Positions 62,153 through 64,000 of a DNA stretch of 64,000 nucleotides are shown here, one piece after another. This DNA comes from Bretschneidera sinensis (Eukaryota > Streptophyta > Magnoliopsida > Brassicales > Akaniaceae). Below the pieces are notes generated by a model. The model saw only the letters and a list, made by a program, of their open reading frames with translations, was not told the DNA's origin and made no database searches. Every line of letters starts with the position of its first letter. Position 1 is the first letter of the stretch. Location: assembly GCA_023935145.1 (NCBI GenBank), contig CM043699.1:143459536-143523535 (forward strand), written 5' to 3'. A program made the position numbers and the translations under genes.

Positions 62153-64000
62153 TCATTGACTGCTGCAAAATCCTAAAAATCCCATGAACTCATGATTGTT
62201 TATCATTTGAATGCTCTTCTCTATGCCAATGACTCCTGTTGAAAATGTCAAAAACAAGAAAACCAATTAGCCTTTTCGATCAAACAAATATATATATATA
62301 ATGAAAACAGGATTTAAAGTTTTAAACTTTATCATACCCATTGTGAGAGCACTAGCAAAGATAACACCAGAGAGGATGAAAATAATGATTGAAGCTCTTC
62401 TTAGTATTGCGACTAGTTTTCTTATAAAGAACTGTCCCCAGAAGCCAGCCAAAACAGACACGGCCATTAAGTATAAAGCTGCAATTTTTTTTATAAAAAA
62501 AACAGAGTTAGCATTACCAGATTTTGCTATAAAATGGGTTATAGATCATGGTCTGATCTGATTTAAATATTGAAATAAAAAAAAAATAGAGGCAATAATA
62601 TAGAACTGAGAAATACCATAGGGAATGGGGAATCTCTTGAGAAGGTAGAACTCCACCACAGATAAGGATGAAGAGAACATCATTACAAAAGTAGCTGTCG
62701 CGCTAGCAACCTGTGCATCAGACCAACAAAAATTATATTTTGAGGCTTAGCTGAAAGGTTAGTTATTTCAAGAACCTTACAACATTCTTTCCAACTAAAC
62801 ATACTTCTAAATTTCAAAATTTTCCTTATTTTTCTCGATCATAATGGAAACAGAATATTAAAATTTCTTTCAGTGAAAAAGTAAAATACTTTATTCAGGA
62901 ATTGAAACACAACATTAATGCACTGTAATTATAGGGTATATACATTCCTAATCATACACTGATTTATATCTACGTCAAACTAAACTTAAAAACCGAAGAC
63001 ATGGGAGTTGAAGCGGATGATCATACCTGGGGGATGACACCGATCTCGAGGAGTAATGGACCGAGAATAAATCCACCGCCGGAGCCAAGTAAACCGCCAA
63101 CGGTTCCTCCTAAGATAGCACAAAGTGCACAGAATACAAGGTGCATGGGAGTCCACTCAATTGAAGCCTCGCAGATTGATTCTGTATTCCCTGTGCTCAT
63201 TCTCTCCTTGTGTTCTTTGTATAGTTTCATTGATTCATATCCAAACACTATTACTGCTATAGGAAACTGAAACAGAACACAGATAATTCCTAAGCATTTG
63301 ACCCCACAGAACATGAAGTAGAAACCAATAATTTTTATCAATCAGTCTTTTATAATTAACTACCTGTAAGCAGAAAAGCACCCAATACCATGTACTGCAA
63401 ACAGCTACATCATTCTGCATAAACAGTATCATATAAATAAGCATCACAAAATGACCATTTGAGAGAGATAGAAACAGAGAAAAAAAGATACAGAGAGTTA
63501 CTTGCCTTAATGACTTGAATCAATAGGAAAAAGACCCATAGGACAATTAGCACCAAAATCCTTTTCCACCTAAGATTGAAGCATAGTGTTTGCTGGAAGG
63601 TAAAGAAAGTCTAAGTTCAGCTCCTATCAGTCTGTCTTAAAGGATTAAAAATATGTAAATTAAGATTATCTAAACTTGGGTTTTGCTTACCAATTCTGAT
63701 TTTTCTTCCCTAGGTACAAGTGGATCATACTCTGCATCAATTAGAACTGCAAACCACAAAAATCAACATTAGCTACAATTACAACCCATATAAGTAAGTA
63801 ACTAATCCAATGAACGTGCAATCAAATCTGTATGCAAGTTCATGTCTTACGTTCGCCACGTGAATTAACTATAGTTTCTTGTTGCTTGGTCATTTCATTC
63901 TGCAAATTTTTCCAAGATTAGAAAAATAAAAATTGTCAATATACTATTGTGAAAACAGCCACCTTATTGGTTTATATGACTGAAACTTACCTTCAAAATT
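62153..64000 (-). CDS. Sulfite exporter TauE/SafE family membrane protein (5' part outside the window)
   Basis: Minus-strand exons: a partial one at 63991-64000, then 63851-63899, 63691-63746, 63506-63592, 63364-63414, 63027-63266, 62617-62710, 62338-62478 and 62153-62235 (stop). Phases agree throughout, giving about 220 visible C-terminal residues. A cytosolic loop ([13 protein letters not shown]) is followed by hydrophobic helices ([35 protein letters not shown]). The family signature [20 protein letters not shown] comes next, then [17 protein letters not shown], further helices, and the end [13 protein letters not shown]. Plant members are multi-pass proteins of uncertain transport substrate. 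The sulfite role is inferred from bacteria. One intron uses a GC donor (63505-63504). Arabidopsis has such a gene beside RPL24A. Confidence 0.9.

Noticed and set aside
62301..63270. Plus-strand frames of 86-89 codons
   Set aside because: They are antisense to supported exons of the TauE/SafE gene.

Overview
This is nuclear DNA of a flowering plant, almost certainly a eudicot. The genes have introns with canonical plant splice sites, the spacers are AT-rich, and the window is full of plant transposons (Athila-type Ty3/gypsy, Ty1/copia LTRs, L1-type LINEs, small inverted-repeat elements). The species cannot be named from the sequence. The ribosomal-protein promoter has the plant telo-box and TGGGCY combination.

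Layout. 1-6072 is a Ty3/gypsy (Athila-type) element that enters from the left edge. It has the end of the 5' LTR, a tRNA-Asp primer site, one long open gag-protease ORF, no reverse transcriptase or integrase, and a 3' LTR that stops early against an inverted copy of its own first 120 bases. 6073-6736 is a truncated copia-type LTR with a tRNA-iMet primer site, on the minus strand. It abuts an F-box/DUF295 pseudogene with two nonsense codons. 7.5-15.8 kb is non-coding and holds two more copia-type LTRs and a copia reverse-transcriptase relic. 15.8-17.3 kb is an intronless trihelix transcription factor gene (minus). 17.4-27.1 kb is an AT-rich desert with several inverted-repeat elements and a 312-bp tandem duplication.

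From 27 kb on the window is gene-bearing: PP2-A15-like F-box/lectin gene (+, 3 exons), LMI1/ATHB22-type HD-Zip I gene (+, 3 exons), 60S ribosomal protein L24 (-, 5 coding exons), SRPK-type SR-protein kinase (+, 4 exons, with a 5.8-kb L1 LINE inside its 8.6-kb second intron), and a TauE/SafE-family membrane protein gene (-, running off the right edge). I rebuilt all splice junctions by hand from reading frame and GT/GC-AG borders, and every join keeps the frame.

These genes do not form a pathway. What links them is ancestry. From memory, Arabidopsis carries PP2-A15, RPL24B and SRPK4 side by side on chromosome 3, and ATHB22, RPL24A and a TauE/SafE gene side by side on chromosome 2. The order here interleaves both sets, as expected of the segment before Arabidopsis duplicated it and lost genes reciprocally. 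The most unusual structures are in the left-hand retroelement: a gag-protease-only coding capacity, a 14-bp near-palindrome repeated in its LTR and both leaders, and the inverted LTR terminus.
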